From Purpureocillium takamizusanense (taxonomy: Eukaryota > Ascomycota > Sordariomycetes > Hypocreales > Ophiocordycipitaceae), in NCBI RefSeq assembly GCF_022605165.1, contig NC_063076.1, positions 124,001 to 188,000 of the forward strand: a stretch of 64,000 bases of DNA, written 5' to 3'. A program made the translations under genes and the position numbers. Positions 43,938 through 57,155 of the stretch are shown in pieces (within the stretch, counting starts at the first letter, position 1; each line of letters opens with the position of its first letter). Below the pieces are notes generated by a model. That model saw only the letters and a program-made list of their open reading frames with translations. It had not been told where the DNA came from and searched no databases.

Positions 43938-44888
43938 ATGTCCCAATTCAAGAGACTTGTCAGATTTTCCTTGGGCGACAAGGTCTGCTACGGCGACCTT
44001 GTCGAATCCAACGGCGATGAGCACACTGTCGAGCGACTTGACGGGAGCCTCTTTGATGACCTCGAAAGAACCGGAGACATTGTGAAAACGAGCCAGGTAG
44101 GGAAGAGCCCTGCAAATTTTGAGCTCCTACGTTCATGGCTGACTTTGGCAAGCTCCTTTGTCCGCTGGAGCGCACACCCCTCATCGTCTGCATTGGGCTC
44201 AACTACAAGAAGCATGCCCAGGAAGCCAATGTAAGCTCCAGTCCGCAGGCGACACTAGCCAAACTCCAAAATCGGACCTTTGCGCTGACCGCAGCCGGGG
44301 CAGCTATCCGTGCCGACGTACCCAGTCGTATTCACCAAGCCTGCTGATGCTCTCGCTGGACCAGCCGACGTCATCCGTACACATCCCGATGCGCGCCCCA
44401 TGCTCGATTTCGAGGGCGAGCTGGCCATTGTCATAGGGAAAGACGCCAAGGACGTAGCGGAAGAGAACGCGCTGGACTACGTTCTCGGATTTTCGGCTTC
44501 AAACGACGTCTCGGCGCGAAACTTTCAGCTCCCCGAGGCGTCGGGTGGGCAGTTTTGTTAAGCAAAGTCCTTTGATGGGTTTGCGCCCCTCGGCCATACC
44601 ATCACCGCGCCCACCGAAGTTGCCCACCCCCTGGAAGCCCGCCTCACGACAAAGGTCAACGGCACCATCAAGCAGGACTCCAACACCAACGACATGATTT
44701 GGTCCGTCGGCCAGCTCATCAGCCACCTGACCCGCGGCACGACACTGCGCCAGGGCACGGTCATCATGACGGGGACGCCCTCTGGCGTGGGCTTCTTCCG
44801 CAAGGAGTTCCTCCAGGACGGAGACGTGGTCGAGGTCGAGATTGAAGGGATAGGCAAGGTCCGAAACGTGATTTCTCACGCCCAGTAG
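43938..44888 (+). pseudogene. FAH-family hydrolase with an in-frame nonsense codon
   Basis: Fumarylacetoacetate-hydrolase-superfamily enzyme, a group that includes acylpyruvases and hydratases of ring-fission products. Exons 43938-44096, 44153-44230 and 44304-44888 join at phase 0 to 273 residues of family sequence. TPLIVCIGLNYKKHAQEAN, YPVVFTKPADALAGP, FEGELAIVIGKDA (metal-site Glu) and LGFSASNDVSARNFQ (metal-site Asp) are present. Right after SGGQFC a TAA at 44559-44561 stops the frame at residue 164. Without any frameshift the rest of the family sequence continues: AKSFDGFAPLG, IWSVGQLISHLTRGTTLRQG, and GTPSGVGF. No intron of credible length removes the TAA. The stop replaces a codon that normally encodes an aromatic residue, so a one-base change is likely. 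A truncated product would lack the GTPSGVG part of the active site. A sequencing error cannot be excluded. Confidence 0.82.
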
Positions 44889-45159
44889 CACGTAGAGGAG
44901 CGGATGCACCCCGCAGAGCCGATGGCTCGGGACGCGGGGGCGGGGGAGGGGTCTTGTTGGCTACTGAGTTAGTTAGAGTCTCTGCTGGATATAGATCCCA
45001 CAATTGACACGCGATGCGGGGAAGCCTCGCCCTCAACATCTTGCAAATGGATCATAGCTGCATCTTGAGGCAGCTGGGTCGTCCCTTGAACATGTAGCAG
45101 CGTGTACAGTCGCGGGCCAATCTCCACATGAACGGCCGGCGTTACTCTCTTGCACGAAC

Positions 45160-47854
45160 ATGCAGAGACGCCGCAAGACGACGCGGGACGAGCGCATCTG
45201 CAAGATCTGTTCCCGCGCCTTCAACAAGGCAGAGCATCTCGCTCGACACATCCGCTCGCATACCAAGGAGAAGCCGTACCAATGCAAAGTATGCAAAAAG
45301 GTGTACACGAGACAGTATGTTATGGACCTGCCCGCCCGCCTCCACCGCATTGAGGCAGAGTTGATGGCACCGCTTTGAGCTGCTGTCGTGACACGAAACT
45401 GACCCGTCTCCTTCCGGCAGGGACACGCTCCTGAGACACTCAAAATCTCATGACGCCTACGTGACTGGAGACGCATGGCCTCCGTCAGGCGTCGTAGGGC
45501 ATGGCGCGGCATCTTCATCGAGCCAAAGCCCGCGCGGCGATGTTGCCGCCGCAGAGGCAGCCTCCATCATGGCGGCCTTTGCCTCCCCCCATCAGACATC
45601 GTTCCCTCAGCAGCACATGGATGGAATCGCCACGCCGAGCAACACGTGTCCGTTCACTGTGGACGGGCAACCCAGCACCAGCGCGGTGTCGGACGACCAA
45701 ATCTTCTCCGCGCAGGGGACTGCGACCACAGACATGAGCCCACTGGATGACGGCGCCGACCCCCGGTTCAGCGGGCTCACGCCGTTCACAGAAGACCTGA
45801 CGGCGCAGTGGTCAAGCTATTTTGCTGGGAACGAGTTTGACATTGCCCTGCTTGACCCGTCCTTGTTTACCGCGCCGTCGTCTGAGCCGCAGCCCCTCGC
45901 TTTGCCTCAGGAGGCGAGCGTCCCGACGATGAGCAACCCCAAGTCGCCGGCGCCGCCCACCTCGTACACGCCGCGCTTGGCGAGCCTGCCTAAGACTGTG
46001 ATCCAACGGAGGTGGCATACATTCTCAGGAGGACTGTCATCGGGATACATTACGCCGGATGCCACGGACGACAGACGCAGCGTCGATGAGATATGCCACA
46101 GGGACTTGACGGAACGGCTCCAGCCGCGCTTGCAGTCAGGGTCGTTACCATCCACAACGTTTCTAGTGAGTACTTGCTGTGCATCACTCACGAACTGGCG
46201 CGGTTTCTGACAATGGCGCGGTGCAGAACCTGTGCATCCAGGCGTACTTTGCAAACTTCCACCCAGTCTTCCCCATCGTGCACGCACCCACATTTCGGCC
46301 GCAGAAGCACAATGGGCTGCTCGTTCTCTCGATTTGCTCCATCGGAAGTCTCTTTCTCGGCTCTTCGCGTGCCATGTCTCGCGGCATCAGCATGTTTGAG
46401 AGGCTACACAAATCTATTCTTACTTCGGTACGTCGGGACCGAGCCCAACATCGCCGCAGCCGCGCCTGACCTTGTCGCAGTGGGACACTTGTGTGGCGAG
46501 CTCGGCATACTCGAACCTCCTGGCACTCCAGGCGTCAGCTATCGGCCAGACATTTGGGCTGCTTGTGGGCGTACGTTTGTCCATAACCCCTCTCCCCCCT
46601 TCCCCGCCCGTACGCCGCCACTGACCATGAGGTTAGAGACCAAAGGACCTGACGCAGGTCGAAATGTTTCACGGCTGTCTCGTTGCCGTAAGCGGATGCC
46701 TCTAATGCTGATTCCCGTGCAGCTGGCTGATATGAGCAGTGGGCGCGAAAGCTCCGGCTCTTCGACCCCGAGGAATGGAGTGTCGACGTTTCTCAACTGA
46801 AAGGGCGAGAGCTGGAGGCGGCGTGGAAGGAATGGATCCGATGCGAGATCAAGCGACGGTGCGTACGACCACCCGGGTGAGAGCCTTGGCAGCTGACAAC
46901 AAGCATGCAAGGATTGTGCTCGCAATCCTGCTTCACGATGCTGAAATCAGCGGGCTCTTCCATCATGACCGTCTGATGCGGTACTCACTGGACAAGCTGG
47001 ACCATATATCGTCGGAGGAAGCCTTTGATGCCAGAAGCGCCTCTGCTTGGCGGCTGGTCATGATGAGAGAGACGCTTCCGCATGACCCCCCAGACCACGA
47101 ACCGCAGGCTACCTTTTCTAATTGCTGGTCGCCGGACGCAGGCACGCTCTTCACGTTCCCCGATAGCAGTAGCGGGTTCGAGCTCAGTGTCATGCTCGAA
47201 GTCATCGGATCGCTCGCGTGCGAGAGTCGAAGAACGGCCGCGTCCTGGGCCCGGACGTGCACCAAGTACGAAGACTTGCTGGTCGGATGGTGCGACAAGT
47301 ATCGGCACACGGATACGTTTGACCGCCGGGCCTCGAGCCTGATGATGCTGTGGCACTCCATGTTCATGCTCCTGCACATGGACATGGACGTGCTGGAGTG
47401 CGCCTGCGGACGGGAGGGAAGGCCGGCGGCCCAGCGACACGCGCAAGACGCCCGGGCATGGGCGCGGTCTGCGTCCGCGAAACGATGCATCGCCCACGCC
47501 ACGCTCGTGCGCAGGCACTTTGAGGAGCTGCCCATCGGTACGGAATCCCCGATATTCGCCCCCATGTGCTTGTATCGTTGTGGCATGGCCTGGTTCTGCT
47601 ACACGCACTTTGGCGATCCGCCGCGGGAGGGGGCCGAGGCCGAGCTGGGCTTCGACATGCCGGAGCTGCAGAGCCTCGGAGTCAGCGAAAAGACGGTTGC
47701 GCACGAGATGGAGCCCAGGGACGGGAGGCCCGTCGCCAGCCCGCTGTTTAGGGTGATTGACCTTCTTCAGCGTATGAATCACTGGAAGATGGCGCATAGC
47801 TTGGCCTCGACGCTGCTGTCGCTGTTTGAGGAGGCGGAGGACGCGCTGTTTTGA
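45160..47854 (+). CDS. C2H2 zinc-finger regulator with fungal-specific transcription factor domain
   Basis: A probable pathway regulator. Seven exons join in phase: 45160-45314, 45421-46165, 46227-46427, 46481-46570, 46637-46687, 46740-46858 and 46912-47854, giving 767 residues. Two C2H2 fingers open the protein: [21 protein letters not shown] and, across the first junction, [22 protein letters not shown] Ser/Pro-rich linker follows, then the PF04082-like domain: [26 protein letters not shown], and the long C-terminal helical region with [25 protein letters not shown]. The acceptor of exon 6 is uncertain by one codon (46736 or 46739). The fourth and fifth exons are short but conserved in spacing. 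It lies 272 bases downstream of the FAH gene in the same orientation, and fungal C2H2-MHR proteins often control adjacent catabolic genes. Here that role is inferred. Confidence 0.85.
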
Positions 47855-48322
47855 GTATCGGGCATCGCAGCATCGCAGCATAGGAGCACCGGCGCAACGA
47901 GGTCAGCATGGACGGTATAAGGGGTCATGTTCACGATAGCGTGGGCGTCGCATGCATCTTTACAGCCTTGTGGTGGTGTCAAGACAAAATCGTGTGCATT
48001 GTTGCGCGGCAAAAGCTGTATAGAATGGGATCGACATATGTAGTGTGATCCGTCTGTGAAGTAAAGAGTTGGGCTTGGTGTTGCGACCTGCCCCGTCGAC
48101 CTCGAGGCCGGCATCAGTGTGTTGAACCTGCGCTCCGACCGCGAGGCCATTACCATACTGGCTTCCCTGGTGTTGAGACCATCTTTCCTCGCCCTCATGT
48201 CAAGTCCCATCCCGCATACTGCGGTGTTGAAACCACGTCTGTCGTAACATTGCCCCCCCCATCGCAGCTGGGGGCCGGCGATCGACGCCTGCAGTAGTCT
48301 TGCGGTGGGACGTCGCGCGCAC
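47855..48322. other. Intergenic, convergent 3' regions
   Basis: Between the C2H2 regulator and the methionine aminopeptidase genes. Nothing supported. Confidence 0.6.
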
Positions 48323-50032
<1,710 letters not shown>

Positions 50033-51860
50033 CGTTGCATGACTCGAGGATGGCGGCAGAGGTTTTGAAGGGGATGATTTCTCCGGACGGCCCTGTCCGA
50101 CGTCGTTCCACCTTTGGCGGTGCTGCGCCCCCACACTAGCCTGCGACCAGCTCGGCTCAATCGCTCATCACTTACTGGCCGCTCAATCAGATGTCACGCA
50201 AAATTGAGGTCAGGCGCGGGTCATCTCGGTGAGGCCATTTTCTTGCATTGATCCTGCCACATGACCCCATGCACAGGGCGCACACATTGATGCCTCTATC
50301 AAATCATTGATTTCATCGTCTACTCATTATTCAAGCGTCTTTAGTATCAGATGACTGTCGTCCTTGCGCTGGGGGCGATTTCCCCGAATGCTCGTGCCAG
50401 TATATGGCTCCAGAGCGATAGGACGTAAGGGCATCACTATCACAGTCATCCATTTCGTAATGGATACCATGGCCTCGGAGTTTCTGCATGTGCTTGGTTA
50501 ACTAAACTACCGCCCATACCCGTCGCGGGAAGCGCGCACCAGGCGTTTTGAATATGAGCGTCCCGTGGAAAATCAGGTCATCATTTTGCCTTGTCAGAGA
50601 AGGCAAGATGTGCGCCTCACGTATCGAATCGAAACATGGGCCGCGTTTCACTGTGCACTTTCTGACTAAAGGGCGAGAAAGGGACACAGGACGACCGTCT
50701 TTGCAGCCCGAACCACCGGCAGAGTCCGGTCCCAACGTGAGTGATGTACAAGGTCCGATTTGGAGCCCTCAATCACTACAATAAGAGGTTGAGCGTATAT
50801 ATTTGACCAAGTCGTATCCCCCCCTCCACTTGGACCTTATTGAATACACACCAGCACTCGACATTGCAGCTGCAAAATTCGCACGTATTGAACCTTCACC
50901 TACAACACTGGACTGGCTCCCACCATGAACAAGGCACTCATCTTCGCTATCTGGACCTGTTCCGTCATGACGACGGTTCTGGGTGTTGGCTATACAGGTG
51001 TACGTTCCATACATCGAACCTTTGACATTGATGACAAGTGAACCGCCGAAGATTCAAAGGCTTATACTATGGGCCATGACAGCGTTGTAGGGTAAAAGAG
51101 GGCGAGTGCACGACGGTTATAAACGGGAAGAGGCGAGAGCAGACCTGCGGTCCCACAACGCCGGTATGAAAATACCTCCGTATGTCACGCAAACAATATT
51201 GACACTTCGAATAGTGCACGACCACTGGCAATGACTGCATCTATCGTGATGATGATATGATTGCAATTTGCTCATAACTTCAAAACAACCCGCGGCCCTT
51301 GGTACGGGCATCTGCTGGCATCTGACCGGCCGTGCACTTCATGTTCGATGTGCGCAGGGGAGTGACGGCCGCACGGAGAATCGAAATTTGGCGATCCAGT
51401 GCGAAAATGGTTGTCAGGCATGGGAGGGGACCCATGGATGCGTGGTGTCATCGGAACAAGTAAGAGAGCAATCAACTACTCTTGTCGAGCTTCTGTATTT
51501 CCATGTCGTGAGGGCAGACCCCGATCCATGACCGTTCCGAGGGAGAAAATCACTTTTCCTATTCGGCGAATCTTGTGTTTCCCTTGTCGTACATGGACAC
51601 ACTGACCCCTTGCTTCACACTTCTCACGAGTCTAGTCTGGTTGAGACATTGGCACAAAGGTAAGGGCTTGCATATCTGACCTGAGGCGACACCGTCAGCA
51701 GGCAGACAATAACTGGAGACGGGTATTGTCAAGCGCGATGTCTTGTGGTTATCTTCGCAACGCGTCATACTTGACATGCCTGAGCTTCATCACCAGCGTC
51801 GAAGCCCGTTGTTCCACCCAGGCGTACTGCATCGTGAAATGCCATCTCATGATTTCTCTT
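50033..51860. other. Intergenic region with one candidate small gene
   Basis: About 1.8 kb between the methionine aminopeptidase and the GPI-anchored-like gene. A short candidate coding sequence at 50925-51041 is listed separately. I see nothing else beyond short unstructured frames. The region is AT-richer than the left half. Confidence 0.5.
50925..51041 (+). CDS. Candidate small secreted or membrane peptide
   Basis: A 38-codon frame starting MNKALIFAIWTCSVMTTVLGVGYTG. The N-terminal segment is a plausible signal peptide or anchor. A TATATAT at about 50796-50802 lies some 130 bases upstream, and the ATG is in CCACCATGA context, both as for a real fungal small-secreted-protein gene. A GTACGT right after the hydrophobic part could be a splice donor, so this may be the first exon of a slightly longer gene; no convincing second exon was found. 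No family recognised. Confidence 0.3.
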   Translation: MNKALIFAIWTCSVMTTVLGVGYTGVRSIHRTFDIDDK

Positions 51861-52523
51861 TCATGTAATGCTCCACACGACCCCAAAGGCCAAGGCAAGT
51901 AACAGCGCCGTTTTAGGGTACTCCTTCGAGCCGCTCGCGCTTGTTCCTGTGGGCTTTGGAGCGGTCGTGGGATTCTCTATAGTCATTGTCCCGTTCGCTA
52001 CACTTTGACCGATGGCGATTGTCTCGTGAGGAATGTTGACAGAGCTCAGATACGTTGTCCTCGTCTCCTCTGTGCCGCTCGTAAAGAGCACAGTGAGGCT
52101 TGTGGTGCAGAACTGTGAGAAGGTGAGGGACAAGTCGTCAAAACCACAATCGGTGCGGATGTCGCCAGCTTTGGACGCGATGGTGGAGAGATAGGCCTGA
52201 AACTCGGAGTGGTATCTCGAGTAATCAGAGGAGACGCTTGCAGGCGCCGTGATTATGCAGCCTGGCGTCGAGGCGTCGCCGGACGTACTGCGTACCCAGC
52301 TGAGGAAGTCAGAGCCGAGACCGCTCGTCGGAGGAGCCAGTTCAGAGACGACAGAGCTGATACAGGAAGAGTTGACGCGCCGCCGCTCGACAGGAGCTGC
52401 AATGGCAGCGGGATCCGGAGTCGGGGCTTGCACGCTGGCAGCGATCCCAGCAGCTGACGTCAGAGTGCTGGCAAGCGGGAGACTGTTCATCAGGGCGAGC
52501 CCCGGACCCTTGCTGGCACGCAT
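51861..52523 (-). CDS. GPI-anchored-like cell surface protein
   Basis: A single-exon gene of 220 residues from the ATG at 52523. The N-terminus (MRASKGPGLALMNSLPLASTLTSAAGIAA) has signal-peptide character; a second ATG 11 codons in gives an even more typical one. The mature part holds four cysteines (SSCISS, PGCIIT, TDCGF, FCTTSL), which could form two disulphides, and several N-glycosylation sequons (for example NSS, NGT). The C-terminus is Thr/Pro/Ser-rich, then a SASGSKEYP stretch and a hydrophobic tail (TALLLALAFGVVWSIT), the layout of a GPI-attachment signal. I do not recognise the family. It resembles the many small fungal extracellular proteins of unknown role. Its neighbour genes do not suggest a function. 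Confidence 0.6.
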   Translation of the reverse strand: MRASKGPGLALMNSLPLASTLTSAAGIAASVQAPTPDPAAIAAPVERRRVNSSCISSVVSELAPPTSGLGSDFLSWVRSTSGDASTPGCIITAPASVSSDYSRYHSEFQAYLSTIASKAGDIRTDCGFDDLSLTFSQFCTTSLTVLFTSGTEETRTTYLSSVNIPHETIAIGQSVANGTMTIENPTTAPKPTGTSASGSKEYPKTALLLALAFGVVWSIT

Positions 52524-53472
52524 GGTCAAGTCAATAAGCTGTCATACGGCCCGGAGCATAAGGTGGGAATCACGTAGTGACACGGGACGTGATTGAGATT
52601 GCGAATGGAGTATTGTATCGTGATCGGGACATTGACGCGTCATCCGTGGTAAGGCAGGCGATTGTGCTTGCATCTTTCTGTACGGCAGCTGAGGCTGACG
52701 CCTCCAAACCCGCTCCCACTCGATGCAGTGTACTGACACCGGCAATGTTCCATACAGTTAGCGCGGCCGTGAGTGGGTGGCTGAATGCAGTTGGTGCGTG
52801 ATGCTGGCTCTAAAGGGTGGCCTATGGCTTTTGCAGTGGTGCATCTAGGGCATCAGAAACTGATTTTGGGCGGAAATCCGGCATGAAGTAGGTTAGGACC
52901 GAAGAGTTGGCTTGGCGCAGGGGTAATCCGTACTTGAAAGCGTGAGAGTTATCCCAGTGGCAAACCCGGCCCTCGCATCGCATTGCATGTGCCTTTCCAG
53001 CGATGTCGCGTTCCGCACATATCAAAGACAAATCATATTTTCGGTCATTGGTAGTTTGTAGTGAGCGAGAACGAGAGCCAGTCGTGAGATGCCGGATTAG
53101 ATGGCGAGCGCATGTCAGGCCTGTTCGTCACGAGCTTCCATGCCCGGTTTGCGGAAGATGTTTGTGAACCGGGCTGTAACCTCGTGGGGTAGATGCTTGA
53201 GCCCGTCCCTGCGAGCCATGCTGCCCTCGTCAGTGGGACCTGGATCTGTGCACGATGCCGCGATCCCCATGGTCTTCCCCACGGGGCGGCGGGGCGTTGA
53301 AGAATGTGGGGAAGATTGATATCCGTATTGGGCTTGCAATAGTCGTGCTTGGAGAAGGAGAATCGTGCTGGCCCAAAGAAATGAGAATAAAAATAGACAA
53401 ATGCCATAAGAAAAGAATGAGAAACAGACGGCGAAATAGTAGCCGGTCATTGTATATCTTGGCGCACTCACA
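52524..53472. other. Divergent intergenic region
   Basis: Promoters of the GPI-anchored-like gene and the P450 gene. A minus-strand frame across 53115-53561 has one hydrophobic stretch but overlaps the P450 start and has no other support. No gene called. Confidence 0.55.
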
Positions 53473-55306
53473 ATGGCTGCATACGGAGTCCCCAAAGGCC
53501 ACGACTCCATGTCGTCGGTGGTCGACGCGGCGTCAAGTCTCATTATTTGGGGCCTGGCCATCTCGGTAGTCGGGCTATTCGTTCAACACGTTCGACTCGT
53601 GTTTCGCCATGACCTCAAGTCCCTTCCCGGGCCACCCGCGGCGCGATGGACCGGTCTGTATCGGCCGTGGATGCTCAGGGACGGAGGCGCCCACGACTTC
53701 TACAGGATGCTGCACAGAAAATACGGCACGGTGGTCCGCACGGCCCCGAACGTGGTTTCAGTATCGGACCCCAAGGCAATTTGGACCTTGTACGCGATTG
53801 GCACCAAGTTTTACAAAGTGAGTGGGAATGGGCGGCGTAAACCTGAACTGGGCGTTGACAACCTCGTCAGACCGGCTTCTACTCCGTGTTTGACATGTGG
53901 TACAAGGACAAGACCATGCCGAGCATGTTCTCGGTCCGGGACCCAGCTCAACATCAAGCGCTGCGCCGTCCCGTCGCCCAAAAGTTTTCCATGTCGTCCA
54001 TCAAGGCCATGGAGCCCTTTGCAGACGACTGCACCGACATCTTCATGCAGGCCATGGAGGACCTGCAGGGCCAAGACATAGACCTGGGTGTCTGGCTCCA
54101 GTGGTACGCATTCGACGTCATTGCGGCGATTACGTTCCACAGGCGGCTTGGATTCATGGAGCAACGACGTGATGTGCACAACATGATTGAAGTTATCGGC
54201 AAGGCGCTCGAACTGGCGGCGCTTATTGGACAGGTCCCGTCGATACACCCGTGGCTGATGGGAAACAAGTGGTTTGCCAAGTTCATAGCCTGGCAACCGG
54301 TCGTCAAAGTACTTGATCCCCTGAGGATGGTTGTCAAGGTGAGCTTGTGTACTGCCGACACGGTTCCACCGCATCTGACGTTGTATAGTTTACGGAGGAG
54401 TGCATCGAGGAATACGATCAGAACCCGCCGGACAAGGATCGACCGGACTTTCTCGGGTGGTTGAGGCAGACAAATGCTAAAGGCGACGTGATGCCTGACG
54501 TTGAGATTGTGAATCACCTGGCGAACAACTTGTAGGTTCCAAGCTCTGGCGCGTCGACTTCAGCACTGACCTCGACAAGGCTCGCTGGAAGCGACACCAC
54601 TGCGATATCCCTCCGCGCAATCTTCTACTACCTTGCGATGAACCCCAAATGCTACCAGAGAGCCCAGCAGGAGGTGGATGACGCCGACCGAGACGGACTG
54701 CTGTCAGAACATGTCACCTACGCAGAGTGTCTTCAGCTTCCCTACCTGTAAGTTGCGACACTCACGACTTCCTTCAGTGGTCACTGACATGGAGCAGCCA
54801 GGCAGCGATGAAGGAGGCGATGCGCTGCAACCCCGGGGTCTCGTTTCCGCTGGAGCGAGCCGTGCCCGCCGGCGGCGTAGACATTTGTGGACTGCACTTG
54901 GAGCCCGGCACCATTGTTGGGATCAACCCAGCGGTCATCCATCACGACAAATCTGTGTTTGGGGACGATGCGGCAGAGTTTAATCCTGACAGGTGGCTGA
55001 CTTCAGAAGAGGAGCGCATTAAACACATGGATCGCCACCTCCTGACGGTACGTTGCGCAGAATATCTCCTATATGACAGCTCGCACGGCATGGCGAACAT
55101 CTGGGGTGCTGATCTCTGGCTAGTTCGGATACGGGTCGCGAACGTGCATCGGCAAGAACATTTCCATCATGGAGATGGGCAAACTCGTTCCACAAATGTT
55201 GAGAAAGTTTGATCTGCAGTGGGCGTCCCCTGAAAAGACATGGAAGGTGGAAACATTCTGGTTTGCTAGGCAGCAGGGTCTCATCTACCGGCTCAGAAGG
55301 AGATGA
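53473..55306 (+). CDS. Cytochrome P450, pisatin-demethylase-like
   Basis: An ER-anchored haem monooxygenase. Exons 53473-53817, 53871-54338, 54389-54531, 54580-54747, 54798-55047 and 55124-55306 join in phase to 518 residues. An N-terminal membrane anchor (SLIIWGLAISVVGLFVQHV) precedes the hinge LPGPPAARWTGLYRPW. The oxygen-binding I-helix is LAGSDTTAIS (residues 320-329), the ExxR pair is Glu381 and Arg384 (KEAMR), the PERF-like motif is FNPDRW, and the haem loop is FGYGSRTCIG with Cys466. The overall pattern (RYPWMLRDGG-type start, FSVRDPAQHQALRRPVAQKFS) resembles the pisatin-demethylase/benzoate-hydroxylase-related fungal P450s. Such enzymes often detoxify plant phenolics, but substrate cannot be read from sequence. 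It begins a run of accessory genes. Confidence 0.9.
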
Positions 55307-55936
55307 CGAGACATGTAATAGCCATGCCACCCACACACGAGATACAGTGGCGCATCAACTGATTTGATAGCGTCCCTTCTCACCACGCGCCGCATACGGA
55401 TCGCTACGTGTGAGTTGCTAGGCCGCGAAACGTTGGAGTAACATCATTGAATGTCAAATATGCTTTTTGTACTCTGGTGGCGCGACCAGGAGAAGAGACC
55501 TGATACTGTCAGAACCTGCCTTGGGGGCGTCTCTCCAACCGGACGCTTGAGCCGAATGTTGGCATCAATGTTGAATGCGCCGTCAAGCCTCAACGCCCGA
55601 GCGTCGTTGGAAGGCCCCGCCCGGGTGGCGGCGGGATCTTGGATGCATAGTCACCACCGGGGATGTAGCCCACGGAACATAAAATATGGAGGATGCAGTC
55701 TCTCCCCAACTTCGAAAACTTTATAGTCCCCACCCGGATGAAACCGCCCTGTGTTTGTCCGGGGTTTACGGTGCAGTGTTGGCGCAATCAGCTCGCCTCA
55801 CGCCCACAGTCTAGATATCCGAAGACACCTCTCAGCAACTGGAAGTGGTCCACTTGGGTACCTGGCTGTATATATCCGTACGTACGAGCTCATCCAAGGC
55901 TATACCATCTACTTGGACTGATTGCGGTGAAGAGCA
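55307..55936. other. Intergenic region
   Basis: Between the P450 and SnoaL-like genes, both on the plus strand. It holds the second gene's promoter. Nothing else seen. Confidence 0.6.
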
Positions 55937-56596
55937 ATGGCGCAGAAGTCTGCAACAGAAAAGTTCGTTACCGAGTGGGAGATTAGCAGCCTTCTCACTC
56001 GAGAAAGATACTATAGAGATACGGCACAATGGCAGAAGCTTCGTGACAGCTTTCATCCGGACCCTTCGCGCACGAGCATCAAAATCACGTGGTAAGTCGT
56101 CATGTATAATAGAATGACAGAGGGACTGACGTCGTTTAGGTTCAATGGCAACATCGACGGATTCGTTGCGGGGTCCCAAAAGATGGCCGCGCAAGGCACA
56201 CATAGCTGCCACACCATCTGTCCGATTGAAATCCATGTAAACGGGGACAAGGCCGTTTCAGAATCTACAGGGTCCATTATGGCAAGATTTCGCCACCACG
56301 GGGTGGACTATGATTGCACTTCCTACGCTCGCTTCGTCTCACGATTAGAACGGGTCGATGGCGAATGGAAGATGCTTACCTTGGAGGCCCTTTATGAAAG
56401 GGACACGATTCGCCCGGCTTTTCCGGGTACCTCTACGGAAGCGTTCGATGTAGGCGGCGGCAGAGCGAGCTACAAGGGCTTGGGTTGGCTGTTATCGCAA
56501 AACGGCTTCAGTGTTGACCAAGATCTGCCGGGGGCGGACATGCCTGAGTCTGTTGACGTGTTGATGGACAGTCACAGGCAATGGTTGCAGCAGTGA
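55937..56596 (+). CDS. SnoaL/NTF2-fold protein
   Basis: A small NTF2-like protein of the SnoaL_4 type (PF13577-like), a fold used by polyketide cyclases, dehydratases and isomerases as well as ring-hydroxylating subunits. Exons 55937-56091 and 56140-56596 join in phase 2 (GTAAGT donor, TTTAG acceptor) to 203 residues. LLTRERYYRDTAQWQKLRDSF is the long first helix with the expected Arg-Tyr pattern. Across the junction comes FNGNIDGFVAGSQKM, then TICPIEIHVNGDKAVSES and CTSYARFVSRLERVDGEWKML, the central sheet. The C-terminal 60 residues are an extension. There is no signal peptide. It follows the P450 on the same strand and may act on its product, which is inference. The active-site residues of this family are not fixed enough to name a reaction. 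Confidence 0.82.
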
Positions 56597-57155
56597 GCAC
56601 TGTCATGAAGCCTAGTGAGACGATCGGCAAATGAAAGCGGTTTGCAACTTGTGCGTGTCAGGCAACGCCGTCTCAAGTCTGATCGGGGCGCCATCAGCTG
56701 CTTCAGCCGGGCAGTCGTTGCATGTGCTGGGTTGTCGCGAAGAGGCGTAATGATGTCAGCCTGATTCAATCGTAACCCAATTGTAATACTGGAGACTCGG
56801 CGGTCCTTGAAGTGCAACAATTGCTTTGGTTGCTTCAATTTGGGGACGTTGCGACTGATGTCGCTCAGTCAAAGGCGGTCCCCGCGACTCTATGGATGCG
56901 ATCACGGGTCTGTGTCCGTGGTTTTCACTTCCGCAGCGCATTGGAGATACGTTCTAGGGCTATCTGCACGGCACGGTCCTTTCCAGCCCCGCCGTTGCAT
57001 CTGCGACCGCCCCCAAGCCAGCCCGCCTCCGATCAACACCGCCTGCATGTGACCATCGCCTCTCACTTACCCACCCTGTTATCCTGTTCCCCTATTCAAC
57101 GTTGTCGAGGGCGTAGGCCTTGCAAATTCCGCTCTGTGATGCTCTTCCCTCACTC
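56597..57155. other. Intergenic region
   Basis: Between the SnoaL-like gene and the APH-like gene. No supported feature. Confidence 0.6.

Noticed and set aside
53115..53561. Minus-strand frame of 148 codons with a hydrophobic segment
   Set aside because: It overlaps the well-supported P450 start in antisense and begins without an ATG of its own at the 5' end.
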